DNA from: Bacteroides intestinalis
GTDB taxonomy: Bacteria > Bacteroidota > Bacteroidia > Bacteroidales > Bacteroidaceae
NCBI RefSeq assembly: GCF_902364365.1
Contig: NZ_CABJDN010000005.1
Location: 62,001 to 126,000, forward strand
DNA length: 64,000 nucleotides
Reading direction: 5' to 3'
Part shown: one piece after another, positions 26,515 to 36,309 of the stretch
Layout of the letters: each line of letters starts with the position of its first letter
Numbering within the stretch: position 1 is the first letter of the stretch
Position numbers and translations under genes: made by a program
The notes under the pieces: model-generated
What the model was told of the DNA's origin: nothing
The model's database searches: none
What the model saw: the letters and a program-made list of their open reading frames with translations, nothing else

Positions 26515-27681
26515 ATGAAGAAGATTTTATTGTTAGGTTCCGGTGAACTGGGTAAAGAGTTCGTTATTTCTGCCCAACGCAAAGGTCAATATATCATTGC
26601 CTGTGACTCGTATGCCGGAGCACCTGCCATGCAAGTGGCTGACGAATGTGAGGTATTCAGTATGCTTGATGGCGATGCATTGGAACGTGTAGTACGCAAG
26701 CATCAGCCGGATATTATTGTACCGGAAATTGAAGCCATACGTACAGAACGTCTTTATGATTTTGAGAAGGAAGGTATTCAGGTGGTTCCCAGTGCCCGTG
26801 CTGTAAACTTTACCATGAACCGTAAGGCTATCCGTGATCTGGCTGCACAAGAGTTGGGACTGAAAACTGCTAGATATTTTTATGCAAAAACTCTGGATGA
26901 GTTGAAAGCTGCTTCTGAAAAGATCGGTTTTCCTTGCGTAGTGAAGCCGTTGATGTCTTCTTCGGGCAAGGGACAGTCTCTTGTGAAGAGTGCGGATGAA
27001 TTGGAGCATGCTTGGGAATATGGCTGCAATGGTAGCCGTGGTGATATAAAAGAGTTGATTATTGAAGAATTTATCAAGTTTGACAGTGAGATAACTTTGC
27101 TTACGGTGACGCAGAAGAATGGTCCTACATTATTCTGTCCGCCCATCGGGCATGTGCAGAAAGGGGGAGATTATCGTGAAAGTTTTCAGCCGGCGCACAT
27201 TGATCCTGCTCATTTGAAAGAAGCGCAGGAAATGGCTGAGAAAGTGACACGGGCTCTGACCGGTGCCGGCCTATGGGGAGTCGAATTCTTCTTGAGCCAT
27301 GAAAATGGAGTTTACTTCTCGGAACTTTCTCCACGTCCGCATGATACGGGTATGGTGACATTGGCAGGAACACAAAATCTGAATGAATTTGAACTTCATT
27401 TGCGTGCTGTACTAGGTTTGCCTATTCCAAACATCAAGCAGGAGCGTATTGGTGCCAGTGCTGTGATTCTTTCAGCTATTGCCAGCCAGGAACGTCCTGA
27501 TTATCGCGGTATTGAAGAGGTGACGAAAGAAGAAGATACTTATCTCCGTATTTTCGGTAAGCCAACAACGCGCGTCAACCGGCGTATGGGAGTGGTGTTA
27601 TGCTATGCACCGTTAAACTCAGATATGGATACATTGAGAAATAAAGCTAAGCGAATAGCAGAAAAGGTTGAGGTGTATTAA
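26515..27681 (+). CDS. purT: Formate-dependent phosphoribosylglycinamide formyltransferase 2
   Basis: 388 residues, the usual PurT length. This ATP-grasp enzyme makes formyl-GAR from GAR, formate and ATP in purine synthesis, bypassing formyl-THF. Motifs include [17 protein letters not shown] at the N-terminus, [11 protein letters not shown], the ATP-binding [18 protein letters not shown] (about 140), [16 protein letters not shown], and [29 protein letters not shown] for metal and substrate. Single gene with its own promoter and a terminator 24 bp downstream that it shares with the convergent rpiA. Confidence 0.97.
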   Translation: MKKILLLGSGELGKEFVISAQRKGQYIIACDSYAGAPAMQVADECEVFSMLDGDALERVVRKHQPDIIVPEIEAIRTERLYDFEKEGIQVVPSARAVNFTMNRKAIRDLAAQELGLKTARYFYAKTLDELKAASEKIGFPCVVKPLMSSSGKGQSLVKSADELEHAWEYGCNGSRGDIKELIIEEFIKFDSEITLLTVTQKNGPTLFCPPIGHVQKGGDYRESFQPAHIDPAHLKEAQEMAEKVTRALTGAGLWGVEFFLSHENGVYFSELSPRPHDTGMVTLAGTQNLNEFELHLRAVLGLPIPNIKQERIGASAVILSAIASQERPDYRGIEEVTKEEDTYLRIFGKPTTRVNRRMGVVLCYAPLNSDMDTLRNKAKRIAEKVEVY

Positions 27682-27704
27682 AGCTTACTTATCATAGATA
27701 AAAG

Positions 27705-27746
27705 AAAAGCAGTTGTCACAGATTGAGCGGCAACTGCTTTTTTATT
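27705..27746. terminator. Bidirectional terminator between purT and rpiA
   Basis: AAGCAGTTG (27707-27715) pairs with CAACTGCTT (27731-27739). The plus strand ends in TTTTTTT, the minus strand in TTTTCTTTT. The rpiA stop codon lies at its right edge. Confidence 0.85.
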
Positions 27747-28443
27747 TCGCAACTATTATTTCAACATCATATCCGATAAAAAGCCCGCTCTCAATTACTC
27801 CGGTAATTGCTTTTAGGTTTTGTTCCAAAGAAGGGTCAACATAGTTGAAGCGGGTATCAAAAATGAAGTTACCGTTTTCAGTAAGTACAGGCCCGTCTTT
27901 TCCACCAGCAAGACGTAACTTCACGTCAGAGGCTCCTAACCGTTGCATCTCGTTTTCTACAAAAGTTAATGCACTTGGAAATACTTCTACAGGTATTGGA
28001 AAACGGCTTCCTAAATGATCTACCAGTTTTGTCTCATCAATGATAATGAAACTTTTACTACTGCTTTTTATCAGAAGTTTTTCTTTAAACATGGCTCCAC
28101 CGCGTCCCTTAATCAGACTTTTCTCCGGGTCTACTTCATCAGCACCATCAAAAGACCAGTCTGGACGCTTGTTCCAAAGAGTAGTTTGTGGTATACCCAA
28201 TTGTATACAGGTCATGAAAATTTCAGCAGAGGCTGGTATAACTTCTATATGTAGAGATTCTTTGCGAATACGTTCCGCTAATGCGAATAGCGTCAGATAA
28301 ACGGTAGAACCGGAGCCGGCTCCGATCACATCACCATCTTTCGCCATTGCTGCAATTTCCTGTGCTACAATTTCTTTGCCCTTACGATTAATGATCGCAT
28401 TCGACCATTGTAAATGATTTATCAGTTGATTATCCCATTTCAT
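27742..28443 (-). CDS. rpiA: Ribose-5-phosphate isomerase A
   Basis: 233 residues. It interconverts ribose-5-phosphate and ribulose-5-phosphate in the pentose phosphate pathway. The signature motifs are all present: GAGSGSTVYL (phosphate loop, about 42-51), DGADEVD (catalytic Asp), KGRGGAMFKEKLL (catalytic Lys/Glu region) and LRLAGGKDGPVLTENGNFIFD. A small ORF lies 12 bp upstream on the same strand and is likely co-transcribed. Confidence 0.95.
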   Translation of the reverse strand: MKWDNQLINHLQWSNAIINRKGKEIVAQEIAAMAKDGDVIGAGSGSTVYLTLFALAERIRKESLHIEVIPASAEIFMTCIQLGIPQTTLWNKRPDWSFDGADEVDPEKSLIKGRGGAMFKEKLLIKSSSKSFIIIDETKLVDHLGSRFPIPVEVFPSALTFVENEMQRLGASDVKLRLAGGKDGPVLTENGNFIFDTRFNYVDPSLEQNLKAITGVIESGLFIGYDVEIIVAK

Positions 28444-28455
28444 TGTCAGAGGTTG

Positions 28456-28626
28456 CTAATCGTTATTATCTTCTTCTTCGTCAGTCAGGTTGTTCAGTTC
28501 TACTTCAAGTTCAACCAACTCTTGTTCCCAAATTTTTCTGATGTTTGCCGGCGTCTCCTTGGGAGCTTCCTTAATACGCTTTTGAGCTAATGATACTTCA
28601 TGCTCCAGCTGTGAACGTCTACTCAT
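28456..28626 (-). CDS. Small hypothetical acidic protein
   Basis: 56 residues, from ATG (28624-28626) to TAG. It begins MSRRSQLEHEVSLAQKRIKE and ends in EVELNNLTDEEEDNND, so it has a basic start, a helical middle that could form a coiled coil, and a very acidic tail. It ends 12 bp before rpiA on the same strand. I recognise no family. The amphipathic composition and a clean ORF close to rpiA support a real gene. Confidence 0.6.
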   Translation of the reverse strand: MSRRSQLEHEVSLAQKRIKEAPKETPANIRKIWEQELVELEVELNNLTDEEEDNND

Positions 28627-28706
28627 AAGTCTTGCTATTTAAAGTTATTTTTATAGGTAACACTCTGCTTTGCTCAATTGTTCTTCTATTTGGTAAGAAT
28701 TATGTA

Positions 28707-29192
28707 TTATCCGAATAGCTCGGGATAGATTTCTCCATCACCACCGGATGCATCAAGACTCTGTAGTAATTTACCGTCAGGAGCATAGAATAGCTGAATT
28801 TCTCTGTCAGAGTTATACTCTTCTATATCGATGATTACTACAGTAGGCATTTTGGGGAAGGTAATTATCTTTATATATCTGATTTGTATAGGAGGGGTCT
28901 CTGTCTGCATAAATGCTTTAGCTACGGGAGCAGGGACATCTTCCAGGCTTTCGACGTTTGTCTCTGTCATTATCCACCGGGCATTGTTTCCAAACCAGGC
29001 GTTCATTTCGTGATTATCTGAAATGAATCCGGCAATGTGGTAATCACCTTTATGCGTCCATTCCACGGGCGTCACTTTGGGATACATCTTTTTGAAAGCT
29101 TCCTGTACCTTTTCCGGAGTATTTTCTGCGCATACGGAAGTGGATATCAGCAACAACAAGCCTGCCAATAAACTGAAATTAAACTTTTTCAT
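28707..29192 (-). CDS. PepSY-like secreted protein (putative beta-lactamase-inhibitor-like fold)
   Basis: About 161 residues. The signal peptide MKKFNFSLLAGLLLLISTSVCAENTP has an Ala-x-Ala-like cleavage site near residue 23. The body resembles the Bacteroidales PepSY-like family (PF11396 type): TPEKVQEAFKKMYPKVTPVEWTHKGDYHIAGF, then a second similar half ending EIQLFYAPDGKLLQSLDA. Members are periplasmic and of unknown function. The ORF can be extended to a TTG at 29198, but the ATG at 29192 gives the better signal peptide. It follows ddl on the same strand with an 80-bp gap. Confidence 0.8.
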   Translation of the reverse strand: MKKFNFSLLAGLLLLISTSVCAENTPEKVQEAFKKMYPKVTPVEWTHKGDYHIAGFISDNHEMNAWFGNNARWIMTETNVESLEDVPAPVAKAFMQTETPPIQIRYIKIITFPKMPTVVIIDIEEYNSDREIQLFYAPDGKLLQSLDASGGDGEIYPELFG

Positions 29193-29272
29193 AATCAAGG
29201 TCTGTTTTTATTTGCTATTAGGAACAATCCTGGGAGGCTTTTGTTTGTTGCCGATAGAGACATTTAAAAAGA

Positions 29273-30358
29273 TCATATTTTTATGGATAACTTTGAGTCG
29301 CGCTTATGTCTTTGCAGAGACAAGGATATTAATTCGGTTATCAGGTCTTTATATGGAATGCCTGTTTGTTCCCAAAGTTTAGGATACATGCTGATTTCCG
29401 TAAAACCTGGTAAGGTATTGACCTCATTCAACACAAATCTATTATCCTTAGTCAGAAAGAAATCAACGCGTGCCATACCTTCACAACAAATGGTCTTAAA
29501 TGCCTTTACTGCACATTCTCTGATCTGTCCGGATATCTCAGCATTTATTTCAGCTGGAATCTGCAATTTTGCTCCGGTTGAACTTATATATTTAGCATCG
29601 TAAGAATAAAAATCTTTGGTTGCTACAATTTCTCCCACTACGGATGCGCGTATATGTTCATTGCCTAATACGGCACATTCGATTTCTTTTCCTATGATGG
29701 CTTCTTCTACCAGAATTTTATTATCATATTGAAATGCAGTAGATAAAGCTATTATAAATTCGTCTTCATTTGTAACTTTGCTTACACCCACAGATGAACC
29801 CGCATTGGCCGGTTTTACGAAGAGAGGAAGTCCCAATGTAGACACAATCTCACTATATAAATATTCAGAAGGATTATATTTATATAATGTATAAGAGTTG
29901 GCAACTGGAATATTGGCAGCTTTCAGTAAACGTTTAGTTACATCCTTATCCATTGCTATGGCAGAACCTAATACATCCGGACCAACGAAGGGGATGCTCA
30001 TTGATTTTAGAAAGCCCTGTAAAGTTCCGTCCTCTCCAAACGTTCCGTGCACAATGGGAAATGCTACATCGACATTCGCCATAATCATATTTGTATTTTT
30101 ACTTATAATCTCAATCTTTTCAGAAGAATGAGCCATATAAACACTGGTGGCGTCTGCAAAATAATCATCTTTTGCCAGATTGATATTCTGCATTTTATAT
30201 TCTGGGTTATAAAACCAATTTCCTGCTCTGTCAATGCCTATCAATAAGGGATTAAACTTGCTTCTGTCTATTGCATTGAATATATTAGTAGCTGATTTTA
30301 AAGAAACTTCATGTTCGGCAGATTGTCCACCGAAAATGATTGCGATTGTTGTATTCAT
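29273..30358 (-). CDS. ddl: D-alanine--D-alanine ligase family protein
   Basis: 361 residues, ATP-grasp fold. Visible are IFGGQSAEHEVSLKSA (N-terminal substrate Glu), PIVHGTFGEDGTLQGFL, LFVKPANAGSSVGVSKV (ATP and Ser-Val-Gly-Val loop), VLVEEAIIGKEIECAVLG, the omega-loop Tyr in FYSYDAKYIS, and VLNEVNTLPGFTEISMYPKLW (metal Asn and Glu). The Tyr points to D-Ala-D-Ala rather than D-Ala-D-lactate. It is not in a mur/fts cluster but divergent from an ATP-grasp/GNAT pair, so it may be a second, specialised ligase. The TAnnTTTG box lies 29 nt upstream. Confidence 0.88.
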   Translation of the reverse strand: MNTTIAIIFGGQSAEHEVSLKSATNIFNAIDRSKFNPLLIGIDRAGNWFYNPEYKMQNINLAKDDYFADATSVYMAHSSEKIEIISKNTNMIMANVDVAFPIVHGTFGEDGTLQGFLKSMSIPFVGPDVLGSAIAMDKDVTKRLLKAANIPVANSYTLYKYNPSEYLYSEIVSTLGLPLFVKPANAGSSVGVSKVTNEDEFIIALSTAFQYDNKILVEEAIIGKEIECAVLGNEHIRASVVGEIVATKDFYSYDAKYISSTGAKLQIPAEINAEISGQIRECAVKAFKTICCEGMARVDFFLTKDNRFVLNEVNTLPGFTEISMYPKLWEQTGIPYKDLITELISLSLQRHKRDSKLSIKI

Positions 30359-30386
30359 AGGTGTTATTTACTCTAAATTTGAAGCG

Positions 30387-30394
30387 CAAATTTA
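30387..30394 (-). promoter_or_regulatory. ddl promoter (-7 box)
   Basis: Plus-strand CAAATTTA reads TAAATTTG on the minus strand, perfect TAnnTTTG, 29 nt upstream of the ATG. Confidence 0.6.
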
Positions 30395-30541
30395 AGAGAA
30401 TATGCAGACTAATTTTAGATTTCCTCCTATTATTTTTGAGCAAAAAAAGAGTTGTTTTCATCTCTTGAAAATAATTATTGAATCTGCGATATTTTGTATT
30501 CTTTAATTCACTACTTTCGGGCACTTTTTTAAAAAGACGAA

Positions 30542-32008
30542 ATGAACAACGTATTGATCCTTGTAGACAGCTTGGATGATTGGAAACCATATTCCAAAAC
30601 AAACAGCATTTTAACAGTATCTGACTACCTGAAGTATAAATCACCGGGAAAGGATCGTAAATTAGTAATCAACCTGAGTAATGATTATAGCTATAACTCC
30701 GAAGGCTATTATTGCTCGTTATTAGCCCAGACGAGGGGGCATAAAGTTATTCCCGGAGTAGATATAATTAATAAGGTGGAAGCAGGTGCAGGTATCCGTA
30801 TGGATAGCAGTCTTCAAAAGCTTTGTTATCAATGGATTCAGAAAAATGAAATAACCGATGATCTTTGGTCTCTGAATGTATACTTTGGCACTTGCAAAGA
30901 AAAAGGATTGGAGCGTATAGCCCGTTTTATCTTTGAGAATTATCCGGCTCCTTTATTGCGGGTTACATTAAATACGCGACATAAGAATCAGATAGAAAAT
31001 ATTCAGTTTTTACCTTTGAGTTCACTGAATAATGAGGAAGAGGATTATTTCGCTAATGCTTTGGACTTGTTCAACAGAAAAGTATGGCGCAATCCTCAGG
31101 CTTCGAAATCGGCGAGATACAACCTGGCTATACTGTATGACCCGGATGAGAAATTTCCGCCAAGTGATAAAAAGGCGCTTCACAAACTACTTGAACTGGC
31201 TAAGAAGATGGATATCCATGCCGAATTGCTAACTGAAGAAGACGCTACACGATTGATGGAGTTTGATGCCTTATTTATTCGTACCACTACTTCGTTAAAT
31301 CATTATACGTTCCGGCTTTCACAATTGGCCACACAAAATGGATTGGCTGTTATAGATGATCCTCAATCTATTATCCGCTGTACCAATAAGGTCTATCTGA
31401 AAGAATTGTTTGAGAAGGAAAAGATTCCGGCACCGCTTTCCATGTTACTGTTCAAATCGAATGTCAACTCTTATGAGGAGATAACGGAACAGCTTGGCAG
31501 TCCTTTTATTTTGAAAATCCCGGATGGTTCTTTCTCTATCGGCATGAAGAAAGTCAATAATAGGACCGAATTGGATGAAGCGTTGAAGGTGTTGTTTGAT
31601 AAGTCGTCAATACTGCTGGCTCAGGAATTCACTCCAACAGATTTTGACTGGCGTATCGGCATTCTGAATGGAGAGCCTCTCTATGCGTGTAAGTATTATA
31701 TGGCTAAGGGGCATTGGCAAATCTATTGCCACTACGCTTCCGGACGAAGCCGTTGTGGACTGGTGGAGACTATTCCTATATATCAAGTGCCGCGTAAGGT
31801 ACTGGATACAGCGTTGCGTGCGGCTTCTTTTATTGGGAAAGGTCTGTATGGAGTAGACTTGAAAATGGTAAATGACCGTGCTATTGTTATTGAGATAAAT
31901 GATAACCCCAGCATTGACCATGGATTGGAGGATGCCATTTTAGGAGATGAACTTTACTATCGATTGCTGAATAACTTTTGGCGTATGTTGGATATCAAAC
32001 GTTTCTAA
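30542..32008 (+). CDS. RimK-like ATP-grasp ligase with RLAN N-terminal domain
   Basis: 488 residues. The N-terminal 150 or so resemble the RLAN domain (RimK-like ATP-grasp N-terminal; LTVSDYLKYKSPGKDRKLVINLSNDYSYNSEGYYCSLLAQTRGHK). The C-terminal half is an ATP-grasp ligase: PSDKKALHKLLELAKKM pre-ATP-grasp region, SPFILKIPDGSFSIGMKKV (ATP loop), LLAQEFTPTDFDWRIGILNG, and the metal-binding IEINDNPSIDHGLED. RimK relatives join amino acids to a carboxylate with ATP. A GNAT gene follows after 5 bp. Comparative genomics has linked RLAN ligases with acetyltransferases in uncharacterised peptide or amino-acid modification pathways. The product is unknown. Confidence 0.85.
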   Translation: MNNVLILVDSLDDWKPYSKTNSILTVSDYLKYKSPGKDRKLVINLSNDYSYNSEGYYCSLLAQTRGHKVIPGVDIINKVEAGAGIRMDSSLQKLCYQWIQKNEITDDLWSLNVYFGTCKEKGLERIARFIFENYPAPLLRVTLNTRHKNQIENIQFLPLSSLNNEEEDYFANALDLFNRKVWRNPQASKSARYNLAILYDPDEKFPPSDKKALHKLLELAKKMDIHAELLTEEDATRLMEFDALFIRTTTSLNHYTFRLSQLATQNGLAVIDDPQSIIRCTNKVYLKELFEKEKIPAPLSMLLFKSNVNSYEEITEQLGSPFILKIPDGSFSIGMKKVNNRTELDEALKVLFDKSSILLAQEFTPTDFDWRIGILNGEPLYACKYYMAKGHWQIYCHYASGRSRCGLVETIPIYQVPRKVLDTALRAASFIGKGLYGVDLKMVNDRAIVIEINDNPSIDHGLEDAILGDELYYRLLNNFWRMLDIKRF

Positions 32009-32013
32009 TTTGC

Positions 32014-32475
32014 ATGGAACAGGAATTTATACTTCGTTCGGCTGAAATTGATGATATCCCGTCAATTATGGAAATAGAACAAATTTGTTTTAATAAGGAT
32101 AGCTTTTCGAAACGTCAGTTCGTTTATCTTATTTCTCAAGCAAAAGGACACTTTTGTATAGCAGAATATCGGCAAAGGGTAGGGGGATATTTTAGTGTAT
32201 TGATCAATAAACGTGCCTGCAGTCTCCGTATTTATTCGATAGCTGTTCATCCTGATTTTCGTGGCAAGAAAGTGGGGCAATTATTGATAGATCAGATAGC
32301 TGTTATTGCTCAAAGAGAAGGGTTGAAGAGAATTACTTTGGAGGTGAATGTTTCAAATTTCCCTGCTATTCATTTATATGAAAAGAATGGATTTAAACAT
32401 ACTTCCATTAAAGAGGACTATTATCATGACGGGGCTTCTGCGTATTGTATGCAGAAATCCACTATAGTCGAATAG
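32014..32475 (+). CDS. GNAT-family N-acetyltransferase (RimI-like)
   Basis: 153 residues beginning MEQEFILRSAEIDDIPSIMEIEQICF, the usual GNAT N-terminal strand-helix. The acetyl-CoA-binding motif A is IYSIAVHPDFRGKKVGQLLIDQI (R/QxxGxG/A type), followed by ITLEVNVSNFPAIHLYEKNGF and the terminal YYHDGASAYCM. Start 5 bp after the RLAN ligase stop, so the two are co-translated. It probably acetylates an alpha-amino group of a peptide or amino-acid conjugate made by the ligase (inference). An in-frame ATG at 31978 would overlap the ligase. Confidence 0.9.
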   Translation: MEQEFILRSAEIDDIPSIMEIEQICFNKDSFSKRQFVYLISQAKGHFCIAEYRQRVGGYFSVLINKRACSLRIYSIAVHPDFRGKKVGQLLIDQIAVIAQREGLKRITLEVNVSNFPAIHLYEKNGFKHTSIKEDYYHDGASAYCMQKSTIVE

Positions 32476-32545
32476 ATCTTTTACATTATTCTTAATACCT
32501 GTTTAAAAAACACTGCATAATACTCTTTTTCTTTGCTAAATTGTT

Positions 32546-32576
32546 AACAAGGTCAATAGAACTATTAAACCTTGTT
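32546..32576. repeat. 8-bp inverted repeat upstream of the small RNA gene
   Basis: AACAAGGT (32546-32553) and ACCTTGTT (32569-32576) with a 15-nt loop, 28 bp upstream of the -33 box of the small RNA promoter. No T-run follows. Possible operator. Confidence 0.45.
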
Positions 32577-32603
32577 GTAAAATGCTCTGAATAGGCTTTG
32601 AAA

Positions 32604-32634
32604 TTTGGAGAAGTCAGGAAAAGCCGTACCTTTG
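32604..32634 (+). promoter_or_regulatory. Consensus promoter of the putative small RNA
   Basis: TTTG (32604-32607), exactly 19 nt, TACCTTTG (32627-32634): a full match to both boxes of the Bacteroides vegetative promoter. No ORF follows. Confidence 0.85.
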
Positions 32635-32640
32635 CAATGT

Positions 32641-32707
32641 GTTTTTCATAGTATTAGATTTAAGGTTAACAAAAGATTGGCTGTCTGGGATAGATAGCCT
32701 TTTTTTA
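32641..32707 (+). ncRNA. Putative small RNA of about 67 nt
   Basis: A complete promoter is followed after about 65 nt by a strong terminator, with no ORF between and a convergent protein gene (DyP peroxidase, stop at 32734) beyond. The body contains GTATTAGATTTAAGGTTAAC, then the terminator stem. I recall similar sequences recurring in Bacteroides genomes, where a paralogous sRNA family (called FopS) has been reported. Membership is a guess that needs a search. The 5' end is estimated from the -7 box. Confidence 0.65.
32679..32706 (+). terminator. Terminator of the putative small RNA
   Basis: GGCTGTCT (32679-32686), 5-nt loop, AGATAGCC (32692-32699) with one G-U pair, then seven T (32700-32706). 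Confidence 0.88.
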
Positions 32708-32733
32708 TGTTCGCCCATACACTGGGCAAACTG

Positions 32734-33678
32734 CTAATCTTCTCCAAGAAAATCATACGACGGTGCAAAGAACAGGGTTCCGGTAACCGCAGTACTAAAA
32801 TCAAGCAAGCGGTCGGTGTTACCTACCGGATTCCCGATAAACATATTTTCCAGCATCCGACGTGTAGTATTGAATGTACTTGCATATCCGATGAAATAAG
32901 TACCATATTCCCCTTTTGAAGTATTGGCAAATGGCATATTGGCACGTACTATCTTCAAATCATCTCCAATATTGGTCACAGCATTATGTGCATTTGCAGG
33001 CTTTTCTTCATCCGACAATTCCACGTCATTGAACTTTCTTCGTCCTATCACTTTTTCCTGCTCTTCTACCGGAAGCGCATTCCAAGCTTTCATATCGTGA
33101 ATATACTTCTGTACAAATACATAACTTCCACCCGCAAAATCCGGATCTTCTTCGCCAACTACGGCAAAGTGATAAGGATTCTCGTCTACAGCCGGAGATT
33201 CTGTTCCATCTACGAAACCAATGATTGCCTTGCCATCCATATATCTGAAACCGTGAGTTTCATCAATAGCTTCGACGGCCCCCTTCAGTTTTTCATCAAT
33301 GATAGAAGCAAATTCGTAACATAGCCCCATTTGCTTAGCGCGGATATGGAATAATATATCACCGGGAGTAGATACAGCTGTTTGTTTGCCTCCCTTGATT
33401 TCTTTGAAAGTTTCCAGTTCCTTAGGCTTGCCTTTACCTGGGAAAATACGGTTCCATGCGTCAGCGCCAAAACTAATTGTACTGCTGAACTGTGCATCCG
33501 GAAAACGATTACGCATACTGCGTATTAGCGCAGAAAAATTGGCACATACATCTTTCACTTTGTCAATAGCATCGGGAGATTGATTTAAGCCGTAAACAAT
33601 GAAAATGGCATTTTCGCCTTGTCTTTCGGTTACATCCTGTGGGGTGTTTCCTTCGAATGGATTTTGATGTGAATTCAT
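32734..33678 (-). CDS. DyP-type heme peroxidase
   Basis: About 314 residues. The family motif GxxDG appears as GFVDGTESP, with the distal Asp that replaces the usual peroxidase His. The proximal heme His is probably in NAHNAVTNIGDDLKIVRANMPF, and the distal Arg region and FFAPSYDFL ending fit bacterial DyPs such as the B. thetaiotaomicron enzyme. No signal peptide is visible, so it is cytoplasmic. It should reduce peroxides using an unknown electron donor. The ATG at 33678 has AAAGGA about 6 nt upstream. An ATG at 33693 is also in frame. It converges with the small RNA, leaving a 27-bp gap. Confidence 0.9.
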   Translation of the reverse strand: MNSHQNPFEGNTPQDVTERQGENAIFIVYGLNQSPDAIDKVKDVCANFSALIRSMRNRFPDAQFSSTISFGADAWNRIFPGKGKPKELETFKEIKGGKQTAVSTPGDILFHIRAKQMGLCYEFASIIDEKLKGAVEAIDETHGFRYMDGKAIIGFVDGTESPAVDENPYHFAVVGEEDPDFAGGSYVFVQKYIHDMKAWNALPVEEQEKVIGRRKFNDVELSDEEKPANAHNAVTNIGDDLKIVRANMPFANTSKGEYGTYFIGYASTFNTTRRMLENMFIGNPVGNTDRLLDFSTAVTGTLFFAPSYDFLGED

Positions 33679-35578
<1,900 letters not shown>

Positions 35579-35601
35579 AAAATAGAAGAAGGAAAGAGGC
35601 T

Positions 35602-35847
35602 ATGAAAAAGTTGTATTTGAACATAGTGTCTCCTGAAAAGGAAATTTATAATGGAGAAGTGGAAAGTGTAACGTTACCTGGTACAATAGGAACGTTTACC
35701 ATTCTGCCGCAACATGCACCCATTGTGTCTTCGCTTCGTGAAGGTAAGGTGATATATGTACCGACAGGAGGAGAAGAACAGATCCTTGACATAGAGGGTG
35801 GTTTCATAGAGTTAAGTGGTGGAGTGGTTTCTGCTTGCGTTGACTAA
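35602..35847 (+). CDS. atpC: ATP synthase F1 subunit epsilon (short form)
   Basis: 81 residues: only the N-terminal beta-sandwich (LYLNIVSPEKEIYNGEVESVTLPGTIGTFTILPQHAPIVSSLREGKV). The C-terminal two-helix domain that inhibits ATP hydrolysis in E. coli and Bacillus (about 50 residues) is absent and the stop codon is clean, as in other Bacteroidetes. Regulation by epsilon extension is therefore not possible. It lies 23 bp after atpD. Confidence 0.93.
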   Translation: MKKLYLNIVSPEKEIYNGEVESVTLPGTIGTFTILPQHAPIVSSLREGKVIYVPTGGEEQILDIEGGFIELSGGVVSACVD

Positions 35848-35895
35848 TGTTTCCTTTCCGGATTATTCTTTATTTCTAATTTTTAATTTAGTACT

Positions 35896-36309
35896 ATGAG
35901 TATCAGCTTGACAAAGCGCAATTTTTTATATCAGATCACCCTGTTGACGTTAATAGCAGGATGGGCAGGCGCAGGGATTTTACATTATCTATTGCCCGGA
36001 CATTATTTTGGAGGATACCCTTTTATTCTGGTATATTTCTTCTTGTTCGGGCTTTTTGAAATATCTATGTTTGATGCTTGTCGTAAGCATGCCCCGCAAA
36101 AGATGTTGTTGCTTTATATGGCAATGAAGGTGATGAAGATGCTGCTCTCTGTGATACTTTTGGTGGTATACTGTTTTGCAGTGCGGGAAGAAGCAAAGTT
36201 ATTCCTGCTGACATTCATCCTTTACTACATAGTCTATCTGATATACGAGACTTGGTTCTTTTTTACTTATGAAGTAGGAAAGAAACAGAAAAAAAGAAAA
36301 GAAAAATGA
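35896..36309 (+). CDS. Membrane protein of the atp operon, unknown function (AtpI position)
   Basis: 137 residues with four predicted TMs (about 12-32, 40-60, 72-95, 100-125) and a highly basic C-terminus (KKQKKRKEK). It sits between epsilon and subunit a, where other bacteria may carry atpI, an assembly factor for the c-ring. Sequence similarity to AtpI is not obvious by eye. The stop overlaps the atpB start by 4 bp (ATGA), so it is translationally coupled to subunit a. A role in Fo assembly is inference from position. Confidence 0.75.
   Translation: MSISLTKRNFLYQITLLTLIAGWAGAGILHYLLPGHYFGGYPFILVYFFLFGLFEISMFDACRKHAPQKMLLLYMAMKVMKMLLSVILLVVYCFAVREEAKLFLLTFILYYIVYLIYETWFFFTYEVGKKQKKRKEK

Noticed and set aside
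29273..30358. VanA/D-type D-Ala-D-Lac ligase
   Set aside because: The omega loop has Tyr (FYSYDAKY) as in D-Ala-D-Ala ligases, and no vanH/vanX genes are adjacent.
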